The position numbers were made by a program, and so were the translations under genes. The notes under the pieces were generated by a model, which searched no databases, had not been told where the DNA came from, and saw only the letters and a program-made list of their open reading frames with translations. From Gymnogyps californianus (lineage: Eukaryota > Chordata > Aves > Accipitriformes > Cathartidae), in assembly GCF_018139145.2 (NCBI RefSeq), contig NC_059478.1, positions 10,602,001 through 10,666,000 on the forward strand: DNA of 64,000 nt, in the 5' to 3' direction. Below are positions 37,901 to 52,900 of the stretch, piece by piece (position 1 is the first letter of the stretch; the number at the start of each line of letters is the position of its first letter).

Positions 37901-40900
37901 AGCCAAACTTGCTTATGAACACTAGGTAAGCAATATTGTTTACTAGACCACTTCTTAGCACTTTATGTAGTGACTTGCACTCCTATTCGTGTGATTCGTT
38001 AATCTTAGGGCAGTGAAACAAAACATGCTTTCATTCAGATTTGAACACAAATGTCTTTTTGGATAAAAGGCTACAGAAGGGTGCTTGGAGGCCCATTTTT
38101 TAGTAACTGTCTGCCTAAGAATTACTTTACCTTAGTTCTTGCTGCACAAATTACTGTGGTTAAATGTACTTACCTTTCTTCTTTAGAAAAATGTCATGTC
38201 AGACAGCTGGAAAATGGTTATTTCTCACGGAGCCAGAAGAATGTTTACAAGGAAGGTGAAAGAGTTAAATATGTCTGCAACGATGACTATCATACTGAAT
38301 ATGAAGATGGGGAAGTCACATGCACAAAGGATGACTGGTCACCTCCTCCAAGATGTATCCGCAAAAGTGAGTGCTTGTATTTTGTTGAGGTTTCTGGCTA
38401 AAACCAGTAAATCCATTATCACATCACCTACATTAGTCCATCACCACTGCTTAGTAACTCTAAGTCTAGGTGCTCTACAACTGAAACACAATGCTGTTAT
38501 ACTCTCAACTGTCTCATGCAGTTCTCATGTCCCTGTATGCTGCTGAGGTCAGTCACTATACAAACTTGCAGAATGTAACCCTGTAAAAGGTCCACATGTG
38601 GCTCATTCAGATCTCCTAGAATGTAAGCTCTGGGATGGGACTCGTAGTCCTTTTGTCTTCAGTAGTGAAATCTTGTTATAACATAGCTGTGCAGTAATAT
38701 AATAAATGGTAATCATTCCCCTTGTGCAGCCTATCTGTAATTTGTCTCCTTTCAGCCTCTCGCTATGCCACCTTGTTGATCTATGATCCTTGTTTCTCTT
38801 GCTTTCTTTCCAGTTGGCATCATACTGGAAGGGGGGAGGAATAGGAAGGTTACCTCTCCTAACTCTGTTTCCAGCTTTTGTTCCTGACTTGCACCGAGCC
38901 TGAAATTTCTAGAATGTCTCACAAGAATTTTAAACACTTTAGATAATGATTTCATATGGACAAAAGAAATAATTCAACCTAACTTTTCTTGAACTGTAAA
39001 AATATTTTTTTAGGAAACAATTCCACCCTGATAGAGACACTGACAATAGAATGTTTTTGGCTGCCACCCACTGAGATTTTGACATAGCAATAAGCAAGTA
39101 AAATAAAATTTTGTGATTCCTAGTGTTAGGCAATCGTGGGCATCACTGGTATAAACACCAAAAAATTTGATGTGAAATTTAAACTTTTGAAGCTGTTGCA
39201 CTAAAGTATCATTAACTCTGCTCTCAACATCCAAATACATCCTCTAGTGCTCCTCAAAGTCCTTTTTTTTTTCCGTATCTTTATTTACTTGACTCTCTAA
39301 TGCACAAATATTGCTATTTGTTGTAGTGTTAATTTCTTAAAATTGAAGAAAAACTCCTTCACAGAATGGTTTATTAGTAAAGAATTTAGCATACTACGGA
39401 AGTTTTCTTTCAGAATACAAGACCATAACATCCAACCAAGACGACTGATTTCCATCCTTTTAGACTGGCTTAAACAATGTATTCCAAGTGATGTGAAATC
39501 AATTACAACATTGGGTCTGTCTGCACTAGTGTTTTTGTATGCAAGAAGGGGTCCTTTGGTACAAATTTGCTTTAGTCCTGCAGTATGTGCACTCTCAATG
39601 ATTTCTCTTCGGTAGAACTGAGGTGGTACCTGCACACTGTGGTGACCTCTGGCATGCCCCCTCCTTGCAATATGGACAGAAGGTCCTCTTTATGCATGCA
39701 CAATGCTGTGCATGCTTAATGAATTTCATTTCTAGTGAAGACTAGATATGGACGTACAATTTTGGAAGCTTGCAAGATTGCTGCAAATCAAACCCCTATC
39801 CATCCCTGTTTGTGCTGCATGAGTTGGTAACTGTGAACTTTGACTTTTCACTTTCCAGTTGTGCCCCAGGAAGCAAGCTCCATGCAGAAGCAAAAATTAA
39901 TGTGCTCTTAAAAATGTTCTAAATCCTACTGCTCCTTCATTTGTCCTCCTTCTTCTGTGTGTTATAAGCACGTAGTTTAGCAGTGTTTTACTTGGAAGAA
40001 ATTCTGTCTATCTCTTTCAGAAAAATGCCAGAATATCAATGTTGACAACGGTTATTTCACCTTGGGAAAGAAAACATTTCGTTTGCAGGAGAAGGTCACC
40101 TATAGTTGTCGTACTGGCTTTGTAACTCCAGAAGGACAAGAAACAGGAGTGATACAGTGTCAAGAGAATGGCTGGACTCCACCTCCAAAGTGCATCAGTG
40201 AGTAGCATAAAGGCTTCAGAGCTCCCTGTCATTGTCACTGGGACAGACACGATGTCCTATGTACTCAGATTTTTGTCATCTAGATCGGTAGAGGTTTTTT
40301 ACTGAGCAGAGGGAGACTCAAATAGAGGACTGATCCTCCAGAGATTAACCTTTCTGGGGCTCCAAGAAATAAAGAGAGAAAACACAAAGGAAGTGAGTAA
40401 GGCAGGAAGATATCTACTGTCTTCTACGTGAGCTATCTTTTTGAACCTCTGTAGCATGAAGTAGATGGTAATCACTGACCTCTCCAGTGATTCTTACCTG
40501 ATACAAGGTACATATGCCCAACTTTACTCCCAATTCTCCCACCTTTCACACATGTGAGGGAAGATTTATGAAGAAATGCCTGTGAACCAAGGGATTCTGC
40601 AAAGAACTTTCTTTAAATGTGACCAAACTAGAGAAAAATGGGATTCATTATTTGGAAAGATGTTATCACTATGCATAAAAAGCACTATGCATATGTCTGC
40701 CCTGGTGTTAAAAAGTACATTTGTGAAAAACACTGGAATGCTTTTTCCTGAAAATGCCTCCATACTGTTGTTGCCTTTCTCCTCTTAGAAGTTCCTTCCT
40801 CTCCTGAACAGGGGTGTAGGATAGTAAAAGAAGAGACTTAATCTTCCAGTGTTATGGTACCAAGGCTCATAATATTGACCAACTTTAGCTGATATTTTAT

Positions 40901-43900
40901 CTTGTCCTTTTATTTCAGACTGCCTTTACCTCAGATTTTGCGGCTTTTTTCTGACCCCTTCACAAATGACCATGGGGAACAGGAGTACAAACTGTTTGCT
41001 ATGACACCAATAATAATAATATGTAGTAGAAGGAAAGGAACTGAATCTAAGCAAGAAATATTTATGCTAAATATTACTTCTAGACACATATTTCTGCAGA
41101 TTAATGCAATAGATATTATGTGAATATGCTACATATATCCTACATTCATATTCTGGCAATGCAGAATTTTTAATGTTTCAAATATACTGAGTAGTTCAGT
41201 AGACTAGCACACACTAAAGCACCTACAGAAATGATGCTTCCAAAGGGCAGTGGTTTTGGATCACAAAATGCACTAACTTTGTTTTATTCTACAGAATCAT
41301 GTAAAACACCTCATTTGAACATTTTGAATTACCACGCAAGTAAAACTGTGTTCATGCCTGAAGATACAATTGAGTACGCATGTTTGGAGGGATATCAAAC
41401 TGCAAATAATAAGCCAACTGGTACCACAAGGTGTGGCATAAATGGTGAATGGAGTCCAACGCCCCAGTGTCTTGGTGAATATTGTTGTGTTTGCTAATCA
41501 GTGTAACTCTGTACACACTTTGTGAAGCTTTTTTCTTTAAGACTTTCTTTGGTTTTGTTCTAACCAGTAGCATTTCATGTACTTTTTGTAGGGTGTACAC
41601 TATATGTTAAAATATTTTGTCTTTGTAGCAATAGAATGTGAAATGCTGACATTGCCCAATGGAGATTTTTCTCCCAAGGAGGGTAAATACCACAATGGAG
41701 ATGTTGTGAAATTTACCTGTGCAAACAATTACGTAAGAGTGGGACCTGCCTCTACTCAGTGCTATTACTTTGGATGGTTTCCATCACCACCAGTGTGTAA
41801 AGGTAATTCTTCTGTTAACTTTATTGTAGTAGGAAATAGATGAAAATGCCTGGGTCCTAAAGACTTCTGTGGACACCTTCTATAAGCCAGTCTGGCTCCC
41901 AAGAACAATTATCCCATCTTCATCTCTAAAAGGACAGGAACTGGTCCTTTTTGGATCATTTCATAGCGTTTTGCTATTTCATGTGAAAGATTCTGAACAG
42001 TTGAACTTTCAATGTTGAACTTTCTGTTAGCTTTAGTTATGCCAATTGGAGTTCTGCAATAACTGAAAGTGAGCTGGTAAATGGCTTGCACAAAATTTCA
42101 CTCAAGTTATTGACTCTAATGTATGAAAAAATATTTATTATTCAAAAAGGCATAACTAATGTGCAATATGGCAGCCAGGAGTGATTAATTTGAGTAACGT
42201 CCTCTCTTACTGTATCCTAAATGTCATAAGTTTTGCCACTGCCTAATGTTGATACCCATCAGATATTGTACCCTGTGTTCCTTTTTCTGATCACATGATA
42301 TTGAAGAAAAAAAACTGTTTTGGAGATGACACAGAGCTGGACCCAAGCAAAAGAAACTCAGTGAAGGGTTTTCCCTGTGAGATCCCTCAGCTTCATCCAG
42401 TAGGATGAACAAACTCATGCAGAAGGGAAGATACATGCCCCTATTCTTCTCATCCTTTTTAAGACAGAGCACAACTTACTGGCATCTGAAAAGAGTTTCT
42501 TTTGCTGGTGTTATGCCTTTTCATGAGGAAGTTTGAGAGGATGAAGGGATCTCATATTCCTCATCTCCCTTTCTTCCCAGTCAATCAATTTCCTTGTTGT
42601 CTTTCATGCTCTTATCCTTCTTTTTGCTCACTCTCTTTTGCATTTAAAAACAAGTATATTTCACATAGTTGGCTCTTTAGCTCAGGAACATTTTAAGATC
42701 CCTTAACAGGAGTTCCATTCACTCTATCAGAAGTTAATTCCTTTAATATACAGTACATATCACTTGCTGGGTGATTTTTGTAACATAGCTTATTATTACT
42801 TGCAGAATTTTCACTTTTTTTTTTTTTTTAAGAATACTGAAGTTGTCATCCATGTAACACTTTTTTTTTTCTCTTAAAACTGGGTTGGTTTTATCAACCA
42901 CTTCTTTTATCATAGCAGGTAATTGACAGTGTATGGAAGTAAGAGAGTGAGCCAGGGTCACACATATCTGTTTGTGATCTCCAGCCCAACATGAATCCAG
43001 ATATTCAAAGGAATAAACCAATGACCCATTTAACCTCTTCTACAGATTTTTCTTAACTTCAAACAACAAATTCGATTTATTTTATATTGCACTTAACTTA
43101 TAACTGTGCTAAAAGTACTGAGTTCAGAGCATAGATTTGATCTCTTGATTTCAGTGAACACCAGAGGCTGTGGACCTCCACCTGAGATTACCAATGGAAG
43201 TATTGCTGGTGGCTCTGTGGAACAGTATCGGCATGGGGACAGAAAGCAATATGAATGCAACACTGAATTTAAATTGGTTGGATTAAAGGAAATAGAATGT
43301 GTTGACGGACAATGGTCATCTCCTCCCTCTTGCATTGGTAATCTATATAACTCTTACTTGTGAGATGTCTGTAATTCACTGTAGGCTAATACTTCACAGA
43401 TATTTTCACAATTAAAATTACATAGTTGCAGGTATAATATGTTACGCTCAAAATCATGTTATGAATGAAAAGTAAACACACAATATATATAAAGCCAAAA
43501 CTTTATTAGTAGTATAACTGAAATCTCAACAGTCCAATCAAAGAATTGTTGTGAGTCCAGATCAAATGATGATAGAAAGAGAAAGAAAATAAATGTAATA
43601 TATAAAGAATAATTATAAATATATAAATAATACAGAATATCTAAGTAATACAAACAGTTTATACTATATAATTACAATTGTTATACGCATACTTTCTCTT
43701 ATTTACCCCTTTTTCTGGTTTTATGTTCACCCTTCCACTGCCCCTTTGGGTCCTAAAGTCAATGGCTTCAGTCTGGTGTGTTTTGGAGGGAAGTTACAGC
43801 ACATTATCAGTATCTCACATCATTCACTGGGAGGAATAAGATGGTGATGCTGATGATTTCCTCTTCCTCCTTACAGGATCTGCTTGGGGTAATTTTTAGA

Positions 43901-46900
43901 TTTGCTAGCATGCTTTTATGCCTTGCCTTTTTTTCACTGGTCTACAAGTTCTGAATTAGATACATTAAGTGTGTTTTAAATATGTTAGATACTTGTTCCT
44001 TGTTCTTTGTGTTACCCCTAAAACCAGTTTTGATCAGCTCCAGGTCTAAGCTGGCCTTTTGTGAGCTGTTCATAGCCTTGGGGTGTCAGGCTATGCCCTG
44101 TCTCTTACCATCCCATGCCTCTACTCTGCCACACCCAACCTTTGTCCCCACTTCTCAAGGACTCTTGTTATCATACCAGCCCTGTATTCACCCACATCAT
44201 TATATTAGAGTCATAATTACTCACTCTACAGAGACTAAAAACTTGTTAGTACTATGTATATAGAACTATGATTGTGCCATACAGAGATAGCCAAAAGTAA
44301 AATAAATTAGCTATAGCCTGGTCACTAGAAAAATTGCTGTTACAGCTAAAATAAGTAAAACCAAGCCTCCAGGCAGGTCAGGACAGGTTCTGACAAAGTA
44401 AGCCTGATAAGCCTCCATCCTGAGGCCTTGCAAGCTCAGTACAAACTCGGTGGCCTCTTTCTAGCAATGCTGGATGTTACTGGGGCACAGGGCTATGAAC
44501 ATGATGACCATGAATGTGTTATGTACGTTGCTGTCTTCCCTAGGCTAGAGTCAGACATGTCCAACAGTTTTTTATAGTCCTGATAGTGAAATGGTGAGTA
44601 GTTCTACAGTCAAGTCTCCTGCCTAAGCAAAAGCACCCGCTTTCTGTGCATGTCATTAGGTAGTGTACCTCAAACCTGAGCATATGAACGTCAATGACAG
44701 GAGTTAAAAAATGTTTATGCAAAACTACTATTTGTTTGTTAAGACAGTGTCTCAGAATTGAAGTAGAATGGAATATTCAAGCTGAAAATCTGTAAATACA
44801 GAAAATAATTCAGGGTGTTCTTATGGCACAGGATGATCTAACAGCAGAACCAATAAATGGTGGGGTTTTTATGGACTGGTTTACTCTGTCCCTATACATA
44901 TACATTCTGACACATCTTCCATGAGCAACACTGGTGGTTTAAAAATGTACAGCATGGAGCTTGCATCTTTTCAATCCTTGATCTAGTAAGAATAGTTTCA
45001 GTGCACAGGCTTGAAAGAAGAGTGGTCCAAATTTGAGTGCAGGGTTGTTCGAATTCAATTTTTGAGTTTATCATGGGTCTTCCCTCTCCCACATTAAGAG
45101 CAGGCCCTATGCCCTTATTCCCCTTACATGCCTTTTTCCTCCTTCAAAAAAAACCTAGTCACACACTGCACTCATCTGTGCAAGCCATTACCCTTTGCTG
45201 TCACTACCACTGCAAGTGACAGCCCAAAGCAGGAACTGCTGTTATCACACAGAGGTGACAGCGCTGCAGCCCTCTAAGTGATGTTACAATCGTTTTCAGT
45301 TCTTGTAATAATACTAACTTAAAGTACACATTACAAATGTGTAGGTGTATAATCAAATATAATTTGGACTGATCAGAATCAGGGATCCAGGTGAGTTGGA
45401 CTGATCCCACTCAGGGATCCAGGTGAGTTGGATTAATTGAAGGTTTTCTTACACTTTAGGGTTTATGTACCAATGAAAAGCAGTTTGGGAAATTAATGTT
45501 AGCTGAAACTACTTGTGGAGCATGCTGTGGAGTTACCACAGTGATGGAAAAGGAAGGGAAAAGACAGGAGAGGGATTTAGTAAACTGACTAAAACAAATA
45601 CATACTCCAGCTGTGTTGAAGTTTAGTTGTTACAATTAATGGGAGTAGGTTTGACTCACCAAATGCAAATATAGTTATTTTTATTTAAGTTCTTTCAGCT
45701 ATTTATATATGACTCCAATATTATTGTGGAATACTTCTGCTCTTTTCAACAGAAGACAAAATGCCATGTGGATCACCTTCCTCTATTCCAAATGTTGTTC
45801 TTCATCAGGAAGACCAGACCCAGTTTTTGCATGGTGATGAAGTAATTTGTGGATGTAAACAAGGCTCTGGCAATTCTAAGGAAATTAAAATAAAATGTCT
45901 TAATGGGGAATGGAAGCCTTTACCTCTTTGTGCCGGTAATCTACTTCCATAATATTTCCATAATATTTCAGATGTGAGTGTAAAAGAGTTCTATTCAAAA
46001 TTTCAAGGACTTCACGAATCGATATGTAGCCAGAGATACTATAATTTCATGCATCTCAACTAAGTTTTTTTTATTTACTCCTCTTTTAAATGTGAACATG
46101 TCCTTCATCCTGGAAAGACTCTGCACCTACAACTTTGTAAGCACTCTGAGTAGGTTTGGGGAAGGAAATGGGCACCTGCACAGTGGGTAAAATCAAGTAT
46201 GGGGGTACATCTTTGGTGTACGGTGGCTTTTACCCATTTTCCAGTGTTCCTCCCTGGTAACGACCCTTCAGAAGCCTTGGGACATACTTGCGATAAAGTA
46301 GCATGCCTGTTGCGTTAATTGCTTGTAGTTTTATGTCTCCATATACTACTTTGCTTTTTTAAAATCCTACTGGGAATAATAATATTAATAGCCACAATGT
46401 GCTAGGCTTATCCCATCCTCACCATTTTTATGTGGATTAGTCCTTTTCATTTCTGATCAGTAGTTTTCTCTTTTTTCTCATCTTCCCATTTAGTTTTGCA
46501 GTGCATAAATTGAATGAAAGTAATGTCTTTTAAAAAGATATAAAACATAGTCTTTTCCTAAGAAAAAGAAAAAAAAAAAACATTGGAGTCAGTAATTTAA
46601 GAAAAAAGCGATACTGGACAAGAAGGAGTCTTGTCTGGGGTAAATTACTCCAGCACTTCACTTATCTTTAACAGAATACAGTTTATGATATATCCAATTC
46701 TTGGTTCCCCCTTTCTTCAGAAGTGATTTTATATTCATCAGTGACTTGAGTACACTGTACCTTTATTTACAATTATGTTGAGGATTGAATCTGGCACAAA
46801 ACACAGTCTGCTTAGCTTTCACAAGTAGCGTGTGTTCTGACTCTCAGAATCACCAGTCAAGGACACAAGACCTGGTTAGGACTTAGATACACCTCCACAG

Positions 46901-49900
46901 GAGATTGATACCTGATACATATTCAGTGTGGAGTAGTACTTCCTTTATGCTCCTGTTTCTACAAGCAAAAGAAGGTTTCTGGTCTTGCTCATCTTGCTAC
47001 CTTTTTATAGTTTTAGGGAAGAAAAGAATGCTTAGTTTTTATATTATTTACTGTGCTCAACAAAAGGGATCCTGTCAACATAAAAATAATTGCTTTGTGA
47101 GTGGGAACAGTCTCTGCTTTAGATAGCTGGAACAAAAAATCATTCTGTTTCTGTAATCTAGGAATCTTAGGAGTTACTTCAAACTACAGAAAATAAAAAA
47201 ACACTTTCACATGGTCATGCATAGGAAACCGATGACCTCTTCATCGGTGAATGCGTATGTATGTATTATCTGAACTAAAACTATTTTTTAGCTCTTTTTG
47301 TTGATTTTTTCCAGATCCATCTCCTCAGTGTGTACTTCCAGTGGATGTTGAGCTTGTGCACAATGGTCGTCTTTCCAAGGCAAAAAAGAAGACTGGGTTC
47401 CATAGAGTTATACGTTATATGTGTACATCAGCTGACAAAAGTATTAAACAGGCAACTTGTGTGTCTGGAAAATGGTCACCAGAGATTGAATGTACAGGTA
47501 TGTTTTTAGATTTACATACAATTTCTTCTTTTTATGTAGGAATGATAAATGCTTATTATTAAAGCTTCTTAGCATTGCTGTGTCAGTAGTCTGAAACAGA
47601 AATGCTTACATGCTTATATATATGCTTACTCGATTATATGCTAAAGGATAGTCATGAATAATTATGGGAATCATTTGAACAGTTAAGTAGCTTTAGAGAC
47701 TCACTATTTTAGTGAGGTAGACTTAATCTCTACTCTGATGACTGGAACAGTTGTCACTGTCACTTCTTATGTGAGAAAAGATGCAATGATAAATTTAAGC
47801 TCAGTTCTTCAAAAGGGCTTTACCCTGGTGCAAATGAGAGTAGCACATATAGCTCAAGCTCCAGCCAAAGTTCCTTTATTTCCTGTAAACATTCAAAGCT
47901 TTTCTATTCCTGATTTTTCTTTTTTTTTCCTTCTATTTTTTCCAATTGCTTCCTAGTGAAACAAGAAAAAAGCTGAGTTGGCCACTTCAAAAGCACAGAC
48001 CTAGAGGAGACTGCCCTTATGTAGTACACACCAAAGGCTGGATGCCTGCAGGACTGCCTTTATGTTTAGCAGAGCAGGATATTGCCTGGAGAAGGCAGGA
48101 TTGTAAAACAATCATCTCCTCATTGCCTGCTTTGATTATGCCAGATTCATGTGAAATGATGCGTGGAAGTGGGAGAAGTAGACAGAGTGGCAATCACTTG
48201 AGGGAGCATTCCCTTTCAAAACCAAGGGCCTCTAACTTCTCAGTTTTCTGGAACCACTAGAGGCAACAGACCGAGCTCTGGAGGTCTCCTTCCTAGATCT
48301 ACCTCCTTCCCTCCCTTTTTCTTTCCTTTGGCAGGAGCAGCCCTTCATTCCTTGAGTGGCAAAACTGAAGTTTATTTCTTTGTTTCCTTTTGTGATTCTC
48401 ATTTAGTTCTGTTATCAGCCAAGTCTGAAGAAAAAAAAACAACAACAAAACAAAAGAAGAATCCCAGAAGTTGGTCCAGTTTTCCTAAAGTAGTTCACCA
48501 TACAGAGAGGAACAGGGAAAGCACACAAGAGTGTGCAGCTGTGTGTAACGGAAAGGAGGGACTACAAGAAGCTCCAGCTTAGATTGGTGTAGGCAACTGT
48601 GACTGTCTTTTTTCTATGAGTTTGAAAGCGTATGAGCATCTGAAGGCAGCTCTGGTGTTTCTGAAGCAGAACAAAATGATCATGATATTAATTAAAGCTA
48701 GAGTAGCTACTGAAGAATTATCTAACACCAGTGTTTTCTTGGTTGTTCGTGTTGTAATCTGTGATGAACTGTTGCACTTTATCTTATGTTCTACTATAAC
48801 ATGAGTATGTGTCCTTAGCTGAGGAGAGTATGTGCCCACCTCCACCTCAGCTGCCTGGTGCTCAACAGATAACAGTTGGAAGAAATTACAAGCATGGGAG
48901 TAAAATAGCTTTTTCATGTCTGAAGAGTTTCCAGCTCATCGGTGTGAATGAAATAACATGTATGGAAGGGAAATGGCAGTCACCACCTCACTGTGTGGGT
49001 CAGTAGTGGACTATTTTTTTCTATTTATTTTATTATGAATTTCTGTGTTATGCATTTGCAGTCATCATATTAGCAGGAGAATGATATTATTTATGTTAAG
49101 GTTATCATGAACAGGTAACTGCAGAAAAGCAATAGAACGTAAGTTGCTAAAGAAAGTGCAGTTAACCAGCTGCTGGACAGTAAGTCTTTTTATTTACACA
49201 GACTTATCTAAGATGGCATATAAAACTTCCAGGTAGTCCCTCAAGAGCTATGTGATTATTTGTTTGTTTAGTATATTGCAGAATGGAGTCTCAGTTTTGA
49301 CTGGGGGCCTTTAATAGTATCGTGGTGAAAAAATCAGTATTATTTATTATTTAGTTGTAGTAGTAGCAGTCTTTGGATTTTTTCATTTTTATTCTTTCTT
49401 GATTTTTCTCCTTTTCTTTTTGTGGCTTCTTCCTGTAATAGGAGTATAAATGATATGGCATAACTCAGGCCATCTATTCTAAGAAATGCTGAGGAATCTG
49501 TAATCCAATTGCTAAAATATTACCGATGCAGGTGATATCTTGTAAGCAGAAGTTCATTAAAAGGTAGAATGAAGTGTTTTCAGAAATGAACAGGAGATAG
49601 CTGAGCACAGGACAAATGAGGTGCCAGCTGGTGACTGATGTGCACAACATGCCAACCATGTCTGTATTTTTAAACTGCAAAATTCTGATGCCACGTGGCT
49701 TCTCTTTTTCTCTTCTTTTGCATTGCCTGTGAGTCTCCATTTCTGCTGCTAAGTGGCAGATATAGAGAAGAATAACCAAAAAAATGTTTGAGCTGTTCAT
49801 AAAACAGCTTTTACTGAACCAAAATTCCCAGTCCCAGTTACTGAACAGGAACTTTGACTGTAATTAGATCTTTTGTATTGTGGAATTCAGTGCAAACACA

Positions 49901-52900
49901 TGCTTTCAACTTGATGTGTCAACTAATAAAACCTAATTTACTAATTAATTAAAAATGCATATAAAATATAGTTTAAGTCCACCCACTCTACAGTAGTATA
50001 GGAGAAGAAAGCATTGGGACAGCCCTGACTCAGGAGGGCTTCATAGAGATTTAATCCATTGTATGTATCAGGAAGTACATTATAATACTTCATAAGTACT
50101 GTTCTCTTTTTCATCATATCATCACAGAACCCCTCAGGACATTGGTACAACTTTATTAATGGTGGAAAAATTTAATAGCTAACATTCTAGAAACTCACTT
50201 TCAGTATTCCAAAACAAGATAATGTCTCTTCTATTTCTCTGCCTGTGAAATTTTCCCTGTTCTTGATGCTAAGCTGTAACGGTATCTCCTTCATATGAAC
50301 TGGAAAATGGCTTTAATTTCGTTCAAAGGAAAAGAAGGAAACCCCATGTAGGACAGGAAGAAGAGAGAAGATTTGGTTTGTGTATCTTAGATATTTCTTC
50401 ATCTTCTGTTCAAGCCTTTTAATTTATATTTGGATGATTATATTTTTGTTTTCAGTTTTAGATGGCATATGTCATTGGAATATTAATTGTCTTGCATTAT
50501 TATTGATCTGTGTTTTCTGTATTTTTTAGAAAGACCATGTTTGCCACCACAACCCGTAGAATGTGCTGATGTTCCCAGGCTGGAAAATCAACACTTAAAA
50601 ATTAAAAAAGAAGGGAAAACAATTTATCTGCCTGGTGCTAGATTTACGTATGTTTCTCGTTCTGGATACATCTTAGATGGACCATCGGAGATAACTTGTT
50701 CTATGGGAAACTGGACTTCAGCTCCTACATGCTTGGGTAGTATCAAAAAATACTTTTTTTTGAAGCACATTTAGCAATGAAATTGAAAGAATTTTAAACT
50801 GGAGGTTGACTAGTAAGAGCCAGTAACTCCATATTTTGCTGTGGAATCCTATCATCCCTCATGGATGTCTTCAGAGCGATCCTGACTGGATGCAAGACTG
50901 ACTTTTTGAATGCAGTTTAGTTTTTAAATAGTCCTTTGTATTCTTGCAATCTTTGTTCAGTTCATATCTCTGCCAGGTGAGTCCTGGGCGCATCCTCAGA
51001 ATCCAAGGATCTGTGCTCTGCGGAGTCCACTAGTGACTAGGAGTTGCTTTGGTGCCTCAGTGATGGCAACCACTTTGGTGTAGTAAGGGACAGAAGCCTT
51101 TATTAAAATTTTCTGGCGTGGTTAGAAACAGGATCTAAATATTTCAGTGACTGAAGTCCATGCCTGTTTAGGGGAGTGACTTATTTAAGCATATTCCGTA
51201 TGCCACCTTTTCTGTAAAATCCGCTGTCAGCGGATGACTATGCTGATGTTAGAAAAAGCTCTCTAAAAGGCATCTGGTTTGTGGAAACAGTACACTCATT
51301 CTATGTGTATCCCATTAGCACACGCATCAGCTTCCTGTATCTTTTCAGAAATGCCATGTGGAAGTATTCCAAAAGTTGTCAATGCTCAAATTGAAGGCAG
51401 AAACAAGGAAATTTATGAGCCTGGTGAAACAATTCGCTACCAGTGTGATGCAGGGTTCCTGATTGTTGGTCCCCCTGAAATTATTTGCAGAGAAGGCAAC
51501 TGGACAGCACCGCCCTTCTGTGAAGGTATAGGTTCTGCTTCTAAGTAGTCTATGATCCTTCTTAGTCTTCCATGTTGCGAATAAAAGTAATGTCAACTCA
51601 GGCGGGCAGGTGAGTCAGACCAATAGAGCCAACAGGTGACTTGCTTTGAAGGGGCTGCTACAACACCTATTTTTCGGGCTCCTGAGAAACAACAAGCAGG
51701 GAGGGTAGACCAGCAAAGAAATCGTTTCCCCTGTGGGCTGAAGCTAGTAGCTGAAACTTAGGTCTCTGCCGAAGTCAAGCAGGCGGAGGGTTATGGAGGA
51801 ATGGATGCTGGCTGCAAAGGAGGAGATAACTGGCAGGGTGATGTATCTTACTTTCACATCACTAAGAATGTCACTTGCTGAAAGTTGCCCTCAAATAGTA
51901 AAGAAATCACTTGGCTCTCCAGCCCTTTGGCACACAGTGCTGAACAGCACCAATCTGCACGTACATGCACTAGGTATCCTGCAACTCCTTTTCTCTTTTT
52001 AGTCACTCTAGGCAAAACTAATATTGTGTGGCAAAGCGTGGCAGAATAAAGACCATAATATCTTCCTTTTCTACCTGTAGAAAATGATCTGCATTACGCA
52101 AACTGGTTTTGCCCATCAGGAACAACGGTGCTCCGGAATAAAATGTTCTGTGATTGTCACGTTGCTGCGCTGCTGTTCTTAAACCCACCTCTCTTTTCAG
52201 ATGTTAGCTGTGGAGCCGCACCTGAAATTCCCAATGCTTATATGACAAGCACTCAACAGGAGAGGTATCTGCCCGGTGCCAGAGTGCAGTATGAATGTGA
52301 AAGCAATTTTCAGCTGATGGGTGGAAACTATGTCACTTGTACGAATGGAGAATGGTCACAAGCACCAATTTGCAGAGGTGGGAACCTGTGCTTTCATCTT
52401 GCCTGTTAGCATAGAGGGGACGGTTTGTTTACCTAAACGCTCTAGAGACTTTACCTTTTTTACTTCTGTTTTCTTTGTGTACCCCCACTTTGTACTTGCT
52501 ATTGCTTCCTTGCACAGCACTTTAATTTAGCTTGATGCTTCTAGAAATACTGGGGATATTTTCATCCACAGCAAAAAACGTCGTGAGGAAGCAGGGCCTA
52601 AAATGCGCTGCTCTGTCCTTCTCCTGTATGATACTGGTATTTCCCCAGAGTCCGCCACTTCAGCGACCTTCCCTAGACAGACACGTAAGGGCTCCTCTGT
52701 GCTGTTCCAGCCTGTCAGGGAGTATCTGAATGGAGGAAGCAGGAGGGGAGAGAAACAGCAGTTCTTCTCCAGGGCTCCGCTCTGACCGATGCAGATGGAA
52801 GCGGGAAGAGCGTTCCTGTGACAAGGAACTGTCAGGAGCTGTGCTCCCGTCCCCTGCCCAAATCTGTGGCTGCAGGGTGAACAAGTGCTACTTGGCTTTC

